A DNA stretch of 64,000 bases from Gaetbulibacter_A sp043876815. GTDB taxonomy: Bacteria > Bacteroidota > Bacteroidia > Flavobacteriales > Flavobacteriaceae. Position numbers and translations under genes: made by a program. The DNA lies in NCBI RefSeq assembly GCF_043876815.1, contig NZ_JBAWKA010000002.1:186001-250000 (forward strand). The letters are read 5' to 3'. Below are positions 23,831-32,428 of the stretch, piece after piece (the stretch's first letter is position 1; every line of letters starts with the position of its first letter). Below the pieces are notes generated by a model. That model had not been told where the DNA came from. It saw only the letters and a program-made list of their open reading frames with translations, and ran no database searches.

Positions 23831-24484
23831 TTAAGGTTCTAAAATTACTTCTACGTCTGAAAATTTTAAGTTCCAATCACCTTCAGCTTTAGTATGTTCT
23901 AACGCTATTTTTATACCGTTAAAATCCTGATAATTCTCAAAGGTGTTTACCAGTGAGGGTTCAGGTTTATTGCCCTTTCGAAAAGCCCATTCTCTAATTA
24001 TAAATTCATCATCAAAATAAATATCATAGGCATCTCCAGGTGTATAACCACCGCCATCAGAAGGGTAGGTAATAGTTATTTGATTTATTTCTTTTTTACT
24101 AATAGGTGCTGTGGTTTTTTTAGCTTCTGAAATAGAAGCACTTTTATCCCAAACAAGTTGAAACGGGATTAATAACCAAAACTTATCATTTACAAAGGCG
24201 CGGTCGATAGGAATTGTTGTGGAATCTACCATGGCGCGATTGTACGCTACTGTTATAGTATCCTTTGTGTAAGTAACAGCATTTGTTTTTGGAGACCATT
24301 TCCAATGTCGGGCTCCAGCAAACGTAAAATCAATTTCATTGATGTGATTCCAGTGCTCAAAACCATGAGCATTTGCTATTTTTTCAGCCGTTGACAAGGT
24401 GGGTTCAGGTTGTTTTTGAGTCTCTTTTTGTTTACACCCAATTAAAGTGAGCGTCAAAAAGGCTATGTACAAGAGGTTTTTCAT
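23831..24484 (-). CDS. Hypothetical lipoprotein
   Basis: A 217-residue protein with a lipoprotein signal: MKNLLYIAFLTLTLIGC gives Cys17 as the lipidation site after an LIG lipobox, followed by a charged, Pro-rich linker. The mature part has many aromatic strands (HWNHINEIDFTFAG, then HWKWSPKTNAVTYT) like a small outer-membrane-anchored beta protein. I recognise no catalytic motif. The gene is divergent from the methyltransferase gene, with about 35 bases between their starts. Confidence 0.8.
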   Translation of the reverse strand: MKNLLYIAFLTLTLIGCKQKETQKQPEPTLSTAEKIANAHGFEHWNHINEIDFTFAGARHWKWSPKTNAVTYTKDTITVAYNRAMVDSTTIPIDRAFVNDKFWLLIPFQLVWDKSASISEAKKTTAPISKKEINQITITYPSDGGGYTPGDAYDIYFDDEFIIREWAFRKGNKPEPSLVNTFENYQDFNGIKIALEHTKAEGDWNLKFSDVEVILEP

Positions 24485-24518
24485 AACTTTATTTTTTTGT
24501 AAAGATACAAACTTGACT

Positions 24519-25319
24519 ATGGATTCTCATAAAAATTATTTTGAAACGAATCGCATAACCTGGGATACCAAGGTTAATATACATTCAAAAAGTAAAATGT
24601 ACGACCTGGAAGCATTTAAAAAAGGAAGGTCCTCATTAATGGCTTACGAGTTGGATGCCCTTGGTGATGTTAAAAACAAATTGCTGCTTCATTTACAATG
24701 CCATTTTGGTCAGGATACCTTGAGTTGGAGTAGGATGGGGGCGAAATCTACCGGTGTAGATTTTAGTAAAACAGGAATAGAATTGGCAATAGCCTTAAAT
24801 GCAGAATTACAATTAAATGCCGATTTTGTTTGTTGCAATGTGTTAGAGACTTCAAAATATATTAAGGAAACCTTCGATATTGTTTTTACGAGTTATGGCG
24901 TTATTGGTTGGCTGCCCGATTTAAAACCATGGGGTCAAATGATTGCAGAACGACTAAAATCCGGAGGAACCTTTTTTATTGCTGAGTTTCATCCGATTGT
25001 TTGGATGTTTGATTATTTAAAAACGCCACCTGAATTGTGTTATGGTTATATGCAGGATGCTGCAATTTATGAAGAATATGAAGGGACTTACGCGGATAAA
25101 TCAGCAAAAATAATCAGTAAAGAATATGGGTGGAACCATGGTTTGGGAGAGGTCGTTTCTGCTTTAACAGAAGCTGGTCTTCATATTGAATACTTAAGAG
25201 AATATGATGAGAGCCCGTACGATGTTTTGCCGAATTTAATAAAAACCGAGAAAGGAATGTTCGTTACAAAAGACAAGCGCTATCCATTGATCTTCACTTT
25301 AAAAGCAACGAAACACTAA
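24519..25319 (+). CDS. Class I SAM-dependent methyltransferase
   Basis: A 266-residue cytoplasmic methyltransferase: LLLHLQCHFGQDTLSWSRMG is motif I (glycine-poor but in the right place), STGVDFSKTGIELA the ribose-binding Asp region, and FDIVFTSYGVIGWLPDL the post-II motif. The remainder (LKSGGTFFIAEFHPIVWMFDYL) fits methyltransferase type 11/25 proteins. The substrate is unknown. The frame extends to 24447, but that start would overlap the divergent lipoprotein gene. MDSHKNYFETNRITWD at 24519 is the usual N-terminus. Confidence 0.85.
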   Translation: MDSHKNYFETNRITWDTKVNIHSKSKMYDLEAFKKGRSSLMAYELDALGDVKNKLLLHLQCHFGQDTLSWSRMGAKSTGVDFSKTGIELAIALNAELQLNADFVCCNVLETSKYIKETFDIVFTSYGVIGWLPDLKPWGQMIAERLKSGGTFFIAEFHPIVWMFDYLKTPPELCYGYMQDAAIYEEYEGTYADKSAKIISKEYGWNHGLGEVVSALTEAGLHIEYLREYDESPYDVLPNLIKTEKGMFVTKDKRYPLIFTLKATKH

Positions 25320-25329
25320 TCAAGTATTA

Positions 25330-25983
25330 CTATTTATCCTTAAGTAATTCCGGAAATTTCGCTTTGAAACGGTAAAATCGAGGAATGGAGACGTTTCGAA
25401 CGTAGGGATTATTAGGGTGATTAATAACATAGTTTTGGTGATAATCTTCGGCGCGCCAGAATTTTTGGAATGGATATACTTCGGCTGCTACTTTTTCACC
25501 TAAGGCTTTCTCTAATGTAGCTTTCTTCTCAAGAATAATCTGTTTTTGTTCGTTATTCTGATAGAATATAATGGATCGATATTGCGAACCAATATCATTA
25601 CCCTGACCATTTACCTGAGTAGGATTTTGCGAACCAAAATACACATCAACCAGAGTTGCGAAACTAATGATGTTTGGGTCGTAAATGACTTCTACGGCTT
25701 CGGCATGTCCTGTTCGTCCTGTGTTGCTATCCGCATAAGTAGGATTTTCGGTATGTCCACCGGAATAACCACTAATGACTTCATCGACACCTTTTATGCT
25801 TTCATATATTTCTTCAACACACCAAAAACAACCACTTGCAAAATAAGCTCGGGCCTTTCCATTTTTTAAGGGAACTTGAACTGGCTCGGCATTAATAACC
25901 GCTTGCTGTGCTTTATTTGTTTGAGCAGAATGCTGACAACTGAATAATAAGGAAAGTATTAAAACGCTAATAATATGTTTCAT
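25330..25983 (-). CDS. msrA: Peptide-methionine (S)-S-oxide reductase, lipoprotein-anchored
   Basis: A 217-residue MsrA that repairs the S epimer of methionine sulfoxide. The catalytic GCFWC motif follows ARAYFAS, with conserved GYSGGHTENPTY and QYRSIIFYQN. Ahead of the domain is a lipoprotein signal ending LLFSC, so the enzyme should sit on the periplasmic side of a membrane. I start at ATG 25983; an in-frame GTG six codons earlier adds only lysines. The stop is 10 bases from that of the convergent methyltransferase gene. No MsrB domain is fused. Confidence 0.93.
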   Translation of the reverse strand: MKHIISVLILSLLFSCQHSAQTNKAQQAVINAEPVQVPLKNGKARAYFASGCFWCVEEIYESIKGVDEVISGYSGGHTENPTYADSNTGRTGHAEAVEVIYDPNIISFATLVDVYFGSQNPTQVNGQGNDIGSQYRSIIFYQNNEQKQIILEKKATLEKALGEKVAAEVYPFQKFWRAEDYHQNYVINHPNNPYVRNVSIPRFYRFKAKFPELLKDK

Positions 25984-26142
25984 TTTTAATTTTTTTTTCA
26001 CCTATTAAATGAGATTCACCGATAAATGTTTTCTACGATTGAACAATTTATGGTTACGGCTTATTTCATAATCAAGGTTTTCTTTTTCAATAGACGTGTA
26101 AAAATACAAAACCTTAAAAAAAGGGTAGTGAAATTTTTATTT

Positions 26143-26176
26143 AAAAAAAAAGCCTTCCACAAAGGAAAGGCTTTTC
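26143..26176 (-). terminator. Terminator of the Nif3/coiled-coil operon
   Basis: Read on the minus strand, AGCCTTTCC pairs with GGAAGGCT (one bulged base) around a short loop, and a run of nine T follows. It lies about 20 bases downstream of the coiled-coil gene stop. Confidence 0.85.
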
Positions 26177-26196
26177 AATATTAATTATGGATGAAA

Positions 26197-26976
26197 TTAA
26201 AGTTTTGAAAACATTTTCTCCATTTTTTCTTTTTGTTCTTCTGCGAGTTCTGCGTCTACTAAAATTCGGCCACTGTGCTCATCCGTAATTACTTTTTTAC
26301 GTGATGCAATTTCCACTTGAACCTGGGGAGGAATAGTAAAGAAAGAACCTCCAGAAGCTCCTCTTTCAATAGGTACAACAGCTAAGCCGTTCTTAACATT
26401 TTCTCTGATACGGGTGTAAGCCTTTACCAGTCTATCGTCGATCTGTTCTTTATAATCAGCAGATTTTTCTATAAGTGCTTTTTCTTCTTTTTCGGTTTCA
26501 GATAAAATAGCATCTAATTCACCTTTTTTGTGTTTTAAATGCGTATCACGTTCTTTTAAACGTTCTTTGGTTTCGGCTATAACTTCTTTTTTCTGTTCAA
26601 TCTGCACCTTAAATTCTTTAATGTGCTTTTCAGCTAATTGAATTTCTAATTCCTGAAATTCGATTTCTTTCGTTAATGAGTTATACTCGCGATTATTTCT
26701 GACATTTTTTTGTTGTTCACTGTACTTTTTTATTAAAGCTTTAGATTCTTCAATAAGATTCTTTTTTCCAGCAATGTCATTATCTAATAAATCTAAACTG
26801 GAGTTTAATTTTTCCAGTCTGATATTTAATCCAGCAACTTCATCTTCAAGATCACGAACTTCTAGGGGAAGTTCTCCACGAACATTTCTAATTTCATCAA
26901 TGCGCGAATCAATAAGTTGTAAATCGTAAAGGGCTCTTAAACGCTCTTCTACAGTTGCTTCTTTCTTTTTTGCCAT
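26197..26976 (-). CDS. Coiled-coil protein of the C4 zinc-ribbon (CT398-like) family without cysteines
   Basis: A 259-residue protein. Residues 10-185 are an almost unbroken antiparallel coiled coil rich in Glu, Lys and Leu. The C-terminal domain aligns with the zinc-ribbon of the zf-RING_7 family (LAVVPIERGASGGSFFTIPPQVQ, later SGRILVD), but the four expected Cys are replaced. The second CxxC reads DEHS, and the whole protein has no Cys. It is 3 bases downstream of the Nif3 gene, a pairing I know from many bacteria. Function is unknown; DNA or RNA binding has been suggested for relatives. Confidence 0.85.
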   Translation of the reverse strand: MAKKKEATVEERLRALYDLQLIDSRIDEIRNVRGELPLEVRDLEDEVAGLNIRLEKLNSSLDLLDNDIAGKKNLIEESKALIKKYSEQQKNVRNNREYNSLTKEIEFQELEIQLAEKHIKEFKVQIEQKKEVIAETKERLKERDTHLKHKKGELDAILSETEKEEKALIEKSADYKEQIDDRLVKAYTRIRENVKNGLAVVPIERGASGGSFFTIPPQVQVEIASRKKVITDEHSGRILVDAELAEEQKEKMEKMFSKL

Positions 26977-26979
26977 ATT

Positions 26980-28074
26980 CTAAAAATACTTAACAGGATT
27001 GGTATTTATCGTTGATAAAATGATTGCAAAATTAGTAATTTTTTTCTTAAGATAAGCGACTAATCCGTTTTTTGTGTATTGCTCACTTTCGTAATGTCCA
27101 ATATCAGTTAATAGCAACTTATTTTCAGCTGAAAAAAAGTCATGATATTTTAAATCTGCCGTTATAAACACGTCAGCATCAGTATCTTTAGCGGCTGGTA
27201 TGGCGAAACTTCCAGAGCCTCCCAAAACAGCTACTTTTTTAATAGGTTTGCCTAAAAGTGTAGAATGTCTGACACATTTTGTATTCATTTTTTCTTTTAA
27301 ATAGGTTAAGAATGCCTCTTCGGTCATCTCATTTGTTAATTCACCTATCATTCCAATACCAATATGTTGGTTTTTATTTTCTATTGTTGTAATCTCGTAG
27401 GCTACCTCTTCATAGGAATGGGTGTTAAACAGAGTATCAAGGATTTGTTTTTCCTGATGTTTTGGATAAATAACCGTTAGTATTGTTTCCTTTTCAAAAT
27501 GCGTTTTTTCTATTTCACCTTTGGTAGGATTGGCATTTGAATTCGCTTTATACGTTCCAGTACCATCAATATTAAAGCTACAATTACTATAATTACCAAT
27601 GTTTCCTGCTCCAGCTTCAAATAATGCATTTCGGAGGCTTTCGGCTTCATCTACAGGTACATAGGTAGTTAGTTTTTTAATTGTTCCAGATTGGGGTATT
27701 AAAATTTGTTTATTGTTTAATTTAAGTTGATTGCAAATCATATCATTTACACCATAAAGCGCGTTGTCCAGAGCTGTATGAATTGCAAAAATGGCAATAT
27801 CATGTTTTAAAGCTTTCATCACCACGCGTTCTACATATGTGCTACCGGTTAGTTTTTTTAATCCTTTAAATATGATAGGATGGAAGCTTACAATAAGATT
27901 GCAATTCTTTTCGATTGCTTCATCTACCACTGGTTCTAAGGTATCAAGGGTCACTAAAACACCGGTTAGTTTTGTGTTCTTATCACCCACTAAAAGCCCT
28001 ACATTGTCAAAATCCTCAGCATATGATAGAGGAGCCAGGTTCTCTAAATGTGATATGACGTCTTGAATAATCAT
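26980..28074 (-). CDS. Nif3-like dinuclear metal centre protein
   Basis: A 364-residue protein of the Nif3/YqfO family: an N-terminal half with FDNVGLLVGD and HTALDNALYGVND, a central CutA-like insert (about 130-240), and a C-terminal half with DIGHYESEQY. The family builds hexameric toroids with a two-metal site and has been linked to GTP cyclohydrolase-type chemistry without proof. The first His of the usual HHP metal motif is Phe here (VSFHPIIFKG), while the other ligands remain. It is first gene of a two-gene unit with a -7 box at 28101-28108. Confidence 0.92.
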   Translation of the reverse strand: MIIQDVISHLENLAPLSYAEDFDNVGLLVGDKNTKLTGVLVTLDTLEPVVDEAIEKNCNLIVSFHPIIFKGLKKLTGSTYVERVVMKALKHDIAIFAIHTALDNALYGVNDMICNQLKLNNKQILIPQSGTIKKLTTYVPVDEAESLRNALFEAGAGNIGNYSNCSFNIDGTGTYKANSNANPTKGEIEKTHFEKETILTVIYPKHQEKQILDTLFNTHSYEEVAYEITTIENKNQHIGIGMIGELTNEMTEEAFLTYLKEKMNTKCVRHSTLLGKPIKKVAVLGGSGSFAIPAAKDTDADVFITADLKYHDFFSAENKLLLTDIGHYESEQYTKNGLVAYLKKKITNFAIILSTINTNPVKYF

Positions 28075-28100
28075 AATATTTTCATGATTTAATTTAGAAA

Positions 28101-28108
28101 CAAATATA
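28101..28108 (-). promoter_or_regulatory. Putative -7 box of the Nif3 gene
   Basis: TATATTTG on the minus strand, 27 bases before the Nif3 ATG, fits TAnnTTTG. No TTG is seen at the -33 distance. Confidence 0.5.
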
Positions 28109-28188
28109 AAATATTTACTTTGCTGTTGGTTACCTATAATTGATTTTAACCCAAAAGTGATTTAAAATCAGGTTTACAAAAGTTAATT

Positions 28189-29193
28189 ATGAAATTATTG
28201 AGATATTTATTGTTTCCATTTGTTCCCATATATTATGTGGTAACCTGGCTGCGAAATAAACTATTTGATATTGGTGTACTTTCTCAAAAAAAATATGACT
28301 TTCCGGTTATTTGTGTGGGTAATTTAAGTGTGGGAGGTACAGGTAAAACCCCAATGATTGAGTATTTAATAAGACTTTTGATGGATGACTATAAGGTTGC
28401 GACACTGAGTCGGGGATATAAGCGTAAAACTAAGGGATTTCAATTGGCTGATTCCAGCTCTACGGCTCAAAGTTTGGGAGATGAGCCTTTTCAGTTTTTC
28501 AACAAATTTAAAAACGCTGTTCAGGTTGCGGTTGATACTAAGCGTAGTCATGGTATTGGTCAACTTCTGAAAACAGACCAAAAACCGGATGTTATATTAT
28601 TGGATGATGCCTATCAACACCGGAAAGTTAAGGCTGGTTTTAATATTTTATTGACAACCTATGCGAATCCTTATTTTAATGATATGGTATTACCAACAGG
28701 CGATTTACGTGAGCCAAAAATTGGTGCTAAACGGGCAGATATTATTGTAGTCACTAAATGTCCTGATGCTTTATCTCCGGTTGAGAGCGAGCAAATCATT
28801 CAAAAAATTGAACCTCAATCGCATCAAAAAGTGTTTTTCAGCTCTATTGTTTATGATGAAAACGTTTATTCTAATGAAGAATCAATAAAACTGGACAATT
28901 TACCCCGGTTTACTTTGGTTACCGGAATTGCTGATGCTAGTGCATTGGTTGCATATTTAAATGGAAAAGGATTGCAATTTGAACACTTAGAATTTGGGGA
29001 CCATCATGAATTTAATGATGATGATATTAAAGTTTTATCAGGGAAAGAATTAATCCTAACTACCGAAAAGGATTTTATGAGATTGAAAGATTTTGAGGTT
29101 TTAAAAAATAGCTTGTATTACCTGCCAATGAAAATAAGCTTGAAGGAAGGCGAAGTATTTGATTCTCTTATTAAATCGTTTCTTGTTGATTAA
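28189..29193 (+). CDS. lpxK: Tetraacyldisaccharide 4'-kinase
   Basis: A 334-residue inner-membrane-associated kinase that phosphorylates the lipid A precursor at the 4' position. It has an N-terminal amphipathic helix (MKLLRYLLFPFVPIYYVV), the Walker A loop GNLSVGGTGKTP, the LSRGYKRKTKG motif, DVILLDDAYQHRKV (catalytic Asp pair) and LPTGDLREP. Length is normal for the family. The last 23 bases overlap the 3' end of the convergent histidine-kinase gene, in a different frame and on the other strand. Confidence 0.95.
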   Translation: MKLLRYLLFPFVPIYYVVTWLRNKLFDIGVLSQKKYDFPVICVGNLSVGGTGKTPMIEYLIRLLMDDYKVATLSRGYKRKTKGFQLADSSSTAQSLGDEPFQFFNKFKNAVQVAVDTKRSHGIGQLLKTDQKPDVILLDDAYQHRKVKAGFNILLTTYANPYFNDMVLPTGDLREPKIGAKRADIIVVTKCPDALSPVESEQIIQKIEPQSHQKVFFSSIVYDENVYSNEESIKLDNLPRFTLVTGIADASALVAYLNGKGLQFEHLEFGDHHEFNDDDIKVLSGKELILTTEKDFMRLKDFEVLKNSLYYLPMKISLKEGEVFDSLIKSFLVD

Positions 29194-31423
29194 AGGTTTT
29201 ATAAGATTTACCTGAAAGTGCGTTATAAAGTTTTTTCTCAAACTCTTCCTGTTTGAATGGTTTCGGAATAATGTCTGTAAAACCAGCCTCGTCAAATTCC
29301 TGCATTTTATCTTCAATAGTAACGGCGGTTAAAGCAAAAATAGTTATGTTTTTATCAAAAGTTCTTACGCGTTTTGTCGCTTCTATACCACTAATCCCAG
29401 GCATATGAATGTCCATTAAAACAATATTGTATTTATTGTTTTTAATAAGCTCAACAGCATCCTCTCCATTATCAACCAGATCACATTTAAGCTTCATCTT
29501 AGTCAGGATTTTTTTGGTAATCATTTGATTGATTTTATTGTCCTCCACAACTAAAATTTTCACTTTATCTAATTCGACCTTATCCGTATTATCGTTAAAA
29601 TAAGATGTATTGGGCTCATTTAATGACTGCTCTTTGGCCGTGTATTCAACAGGGATTTCAAAATAAAATGTAGTTCCTTTCTCTATTTCACTTTTCACAT
29701 AGATATCGCCTTTCAGAATATCTATAAGTCCTTTAACAATAGATAATCCTAAACCTGTACCACCGTATTTTCTGTTGATTTGGATCGATCCTTGGGAGAA
29801 ACTTTCAAACATTTTGTCTTGTTTCTCCTGACTTATTCCAATACCATTGTCTTCAATTTCAAAGCGTAGTCGATAGGTTTTATCTTTTTGAGAAATTTTA
29901 TAAACACGGATCCAAATATCACCATTTTTAGTAAACTTAATAGAGTTACCTACCAGATTGATCAGGATCTGGGAGATCTTAAGTTGATCGGCAATAAAGT
30001 TTTCCGGTAAATTATTATCGTATTCAAAGTGAATTTTAACATTGTTGTCCTCTGCAGAATTGTTTAATGCTAAAACGATATTATTTATTTTTTTCTTTAA
30101 GTTGAAAGGTTCAGGCTCGACCTCCACTTTATTAGCTTCAATTTTATTTATTTGAAGAATATCATTAATGAAAGTAAGAAGATAATCTCCTGAAAATTTT
30201 AAAGATTTTAAATGTTGAATCTGATCAGGTTTTGGGTTTTCTTCCAGTAACATGTTAGTCAAACCTGTAACAGCATAAAGGGGTGTACGTAATTCGTGGG
30301 TAACAGTAGATAGGAAATTTGCCTTGGTTTTTGTCGCTAATTCCGCTTTTTCTTTAGCAATAATTAATTCTCCATTTTTCTTGTGGAGCATGTTATTGGT
30401 TTTTAAACGGATATTGTTGTTTTTATAAAGCGATAATGTTAATAATGATAAAATTGTTATCAAGGCGACACTCAAAATGGAAATTAAAGTTCTTACCCCA
30501 TTATCCTCTTCCGCCTTCTCCAGTTTTTGAACAACTTGTTCATATTCTTTAGTAGTATCCTGAAGCTTCGTTTTAGCATCCTGATCAGACGCCAAACTAG
30601 CAGTTTTAATAAGGTATATCGAATCGGTTAATTGGAAATGTTTTTCTAAATAATCTCTTGAAACTTTGTAGTTCTTTTGGTCATAATAAATATCACTAAG
30701 GACTTTATAACCTAAGTTGCGAATATCCTCATAATTGTTGTTTTCTGCAATTTGCAAACCTTCATTTGCAAAAGATAAAGCTTTATCATTTTGGTTTAAT
30801 TTATTATGCACCAAAGCTTGGTTGATGAGTGCATCACTTTCAACTTTTGAGTAATCAGATTTTTTAGAAATAGCTAAGGACTGTTCAATAATACCCCGTG
30901 ACGTTCTGTAATTCCGCAGAGATATATAGGTTTTTCCCTCTAAAAGTAAGGTTTCAGCAAGTTTTTGATCTAAACCTTGTTGTTGAAATAAATTTTTAGC
31001 GGAAACGAAATAGTCTAGAGCCTGGTAGTAGTCATTTTTTTCTATGAAAACCTCGCCAAGTGTTTTAAATGCAAATGCTAATCCGGTGTCATCCCCGGTC
31101 ATCCTTTGAATCTCAATAGCACTGTTTAGGGAATTAATAGCATTATCCGGTTTGTGGGTTAAAAGTTCTATTCGACCTTTAAGTGTATAAATATTACCTA
31201 AACTCGCGCTGTCATTGGATTTGTTCGCTATATCCAGTGCCTCATTCAAATTAGTCAATGCCTTGAAATAACTGAAATTTTCAAGTTCATTTTGAGACTG
31301 TGTTATACGGTATTCAATGGAATTTTGTAGCAGTTCAGGATCTTCTTTCAGCGAGTTTTGAGCTGAAAGATCATGACTGATAATAAAAATTAAAACGAAT
31401 ATGTATCTATAAATTTGGGACAT
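29171..31423 (-). CDS. Hybrid histidine kinase/response regulator with N-terminal TPRs (second copy)
   Basis: A 750-residue paralogue of the kinase at 10612. It has a signal peptide (to LSAQ), TPRs (about 40-275), a membrane helix (about 312-332, LISILSVALITILSLLTLSLY), HisKA with His376 in THELRTPLYA, HATPase_c with NLVGNSIKFT, EDNGIGISQE and GTGLGLSIV, and a receiver with EDNKINQ and Asp671 in LMDIHMPGISG. It too lacks a DNA-binding domain. -7 box TATATTTG at 31443-31450. The 3' end overlaps lpxK by 23 bases. Confidence 0.93.
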   Translation of the reverse strand: MSQIYRYIFVLIFIISHDLSAQNSLKEDPELLQNSIEYRITQSQNELENFSYFKALTNLNEALDIANKSNDSASLGNIYTLKGRIELLTHKPDNAINSLNSAIEIQRMTGDDTGLAFAFKTLGEVFIEKNDYYQALDYFVSAKNLFQQQGLDQKLAETLLLEGKTYISLRNYRTSRGIIEQSLAISKKSDYSKVESDALINQALVHNKLNQNDKALSFANEGLQIAENNNYEDIRNLGYKVLSDIYYDQKNYKVSRDYLEKHFQLTDSIYLIKTASLASDQDAKTKLQDTTKEYEQVVQKLEKAEEDNGVRTLISILSVALITILSLLTLSLYKNNNIRLKTNNMLHKKNGELIIAKEKAELATKTKANFLSTVTHELRTPLYAVTGLTNMLLEENPKPDQIQHLKSLKFSGDYLLTFINDILQINKIEANKVEVEPEPFNLKKKINNIVLALNNSAEDNNVKIHFEYDNNLPENFIADQLKISQILINLVGNSIKFTKNGDIWIRVYKISQKDKTYRLRFEIEDNGIGISQEKQDKMFESFSQGSIQINRKYGGTGLGLSIVKGLIDILKGDIYVKSEIEKGTTFYFEIPVEYTAKEQSLNEPNTSYFNDNTDKVELDKVKILVVEDNKINQMITKKILTKMKLKCDLVDNGEDAVELIKNNKYNIVLMDIHMPGISGIEATKRVRTFDKNITIFALTAVTIEDKMQEFDEAGFTDIIPKPFKQEEFEKKLYNALSGKSYKTFNQQETI

Positions 31424-31442
31424 TTAACATATTTATCATCAG

Positions 31443-31450
31443 CAAATATA
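31443..31450 (-). promoter_or_regulatory. Putative -7 box of the second TPR hybrid kinase
   Basis: TATATTTG on the minus strand, 20 bases before the ATG of the kinase gene, matches TAnnTTTG. The -33 region has no TTG. Confidence 0.5.
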
Positions 31451-31502
31451 ATCTTTTTATCGATAAAACACACTTTTATTCCGACAAATTACACAAAAAA
31501 TA

Positions 31503-32381
31503 CTAATTTATATGTTTTTGAGCTTTGTAAGATGATCTTACCAGTGCACTACTTTCTACGTGTCTGAAGCCTAAATCTAACCCGATAGCTTCATACTCTT
31601 TAAATTCATCCGGGGTAACAAAACGTTTTACGGGTAAATGTTTTTTACTTGGCTGTAAGTATTGTCCGATCGTTACTACGTCTACGTCGTTGTCACGTAA
31701 ATCCTGAAGCGTTTCAACAACTTCCTCTTTAGTTTCTCCCAATCCTAGCATAATACCAGATTTGGTACGTCGTTGTCCTTGTTTTTTTAAGTATTTTAAG
31801 ACGCCTAAACTTCTATCGTATTTAGCCTGTATACGTACTTCACGGGTTAATCGTCTTACGGTTTCAATATTATGAGAAACAACTTCCGGGGCAACTTCAA
31901 TTATACGGTCTATATGTTGTTCAATACCTTGAAAATCAGGAATTAAAGTTTCTAATGTTATTTCAGGGTTCATGCGGCGTACGGCTTTTACTGTTTCAGC
32001 CCACATAATGCTTCCCATATCCTTCAGGTCATCCCGGTCTACACTGGTAAGTACAGCATGTTTAATTTTCATGATTTTTATGGATCGGGCAACTTTTTCT
32101 GGCTCGTCCCAATCCACTGTTTCAGGACGCCCTGTTTTTACACCACAAAATCCGCAAGAACGGGTGCAAATATTTCCTAAAATCATGAACGTAGCAGTAC
32201 CTTCTCCCCAGCATTCCCCCATATTGGGGCAGCTACCTGAAGCACATATGGTGTTTAAATTGTACTTATCTACAAGGCTACGTAACTCTGTATATTTTTT
32301 TCCGGTTGGCAGTTTAACGCGGATCCATTTTGGTTTTGGCTTTCTTTCAGTAATTGTATTTGAAACAGTTTCTGTACTCAT
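31503..32381 (-). CDS. lipA: Lipoyl synthase
   Basis: A 292-residue radical SAM enzyme that inserts two sulfurs into octanoyl groups on lipoyl domains. Both clusters are encoded: the auxiliary CASGSCPNMGECW cysteines (CxxxxCxxxxxC) and the radical SAM CTRSCGFC. The C-terminal SSALVRSSYKA supplies the serine ligand of the auxiliary cluster (RSSY). It has its own -7 box at 32398-32405, so it need not depend on the Nramp-like gene upstream. Confidence 0.97.
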   Translation of the reverse strand: MSTETVSNTITERKPKPKWIRVKLPTGKKYTELRSLVDKYNLNTICASGSCPNMGECWGEGTATFMILGNICTRSCGFCGVKTGRPETVDWDEPEKVARSIKIMKIKHAVLTSVDRDDLKDMGSIMWAETVKAVRRMNPEITLETLIPDFQGIEQHIDRIIEVAPEVVSHNIETVRRLTREVRIQAKYDRSLGVLKYLKKQGQRRTKSGIMLGLGETKEEVVETLQDLRDNDVDVVTIGQYLQPSKKHLPVKRFVTPDEFKEYEAIGLDLGFRHVESSALVRSSYKAQKHIN

Positions 32382-32397
32382 AGCTTATTTTAAAGGA

Positions 32398-32405
32398 CAA
32401 AGATA
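32398..32405 (-). promoter_or_regulatory. Putative -7 box of lipA
   Basis: TATCTTTG on the minus strand, 16 bases before the lipA ATG, in the 47-base gap to the Nramp-like gene. Confidence 0.5.
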
Positions 32406-32428
32406 CGAAGTATTCTTTTAAATACCGC

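Noticed and set aside
24447..24518. Longer start of the methyltransferase gene
   Set aside because: It overlaps the start of the divergent lipoprotein gene and adds residues that are not part of the methyltransferase fold.
31972..32421. A 149-codon plus-strand frame across lipA and its promoter
   Set aside because: It is the reverse of the well-conserved lipA coding sequence, including its Cys motifs.
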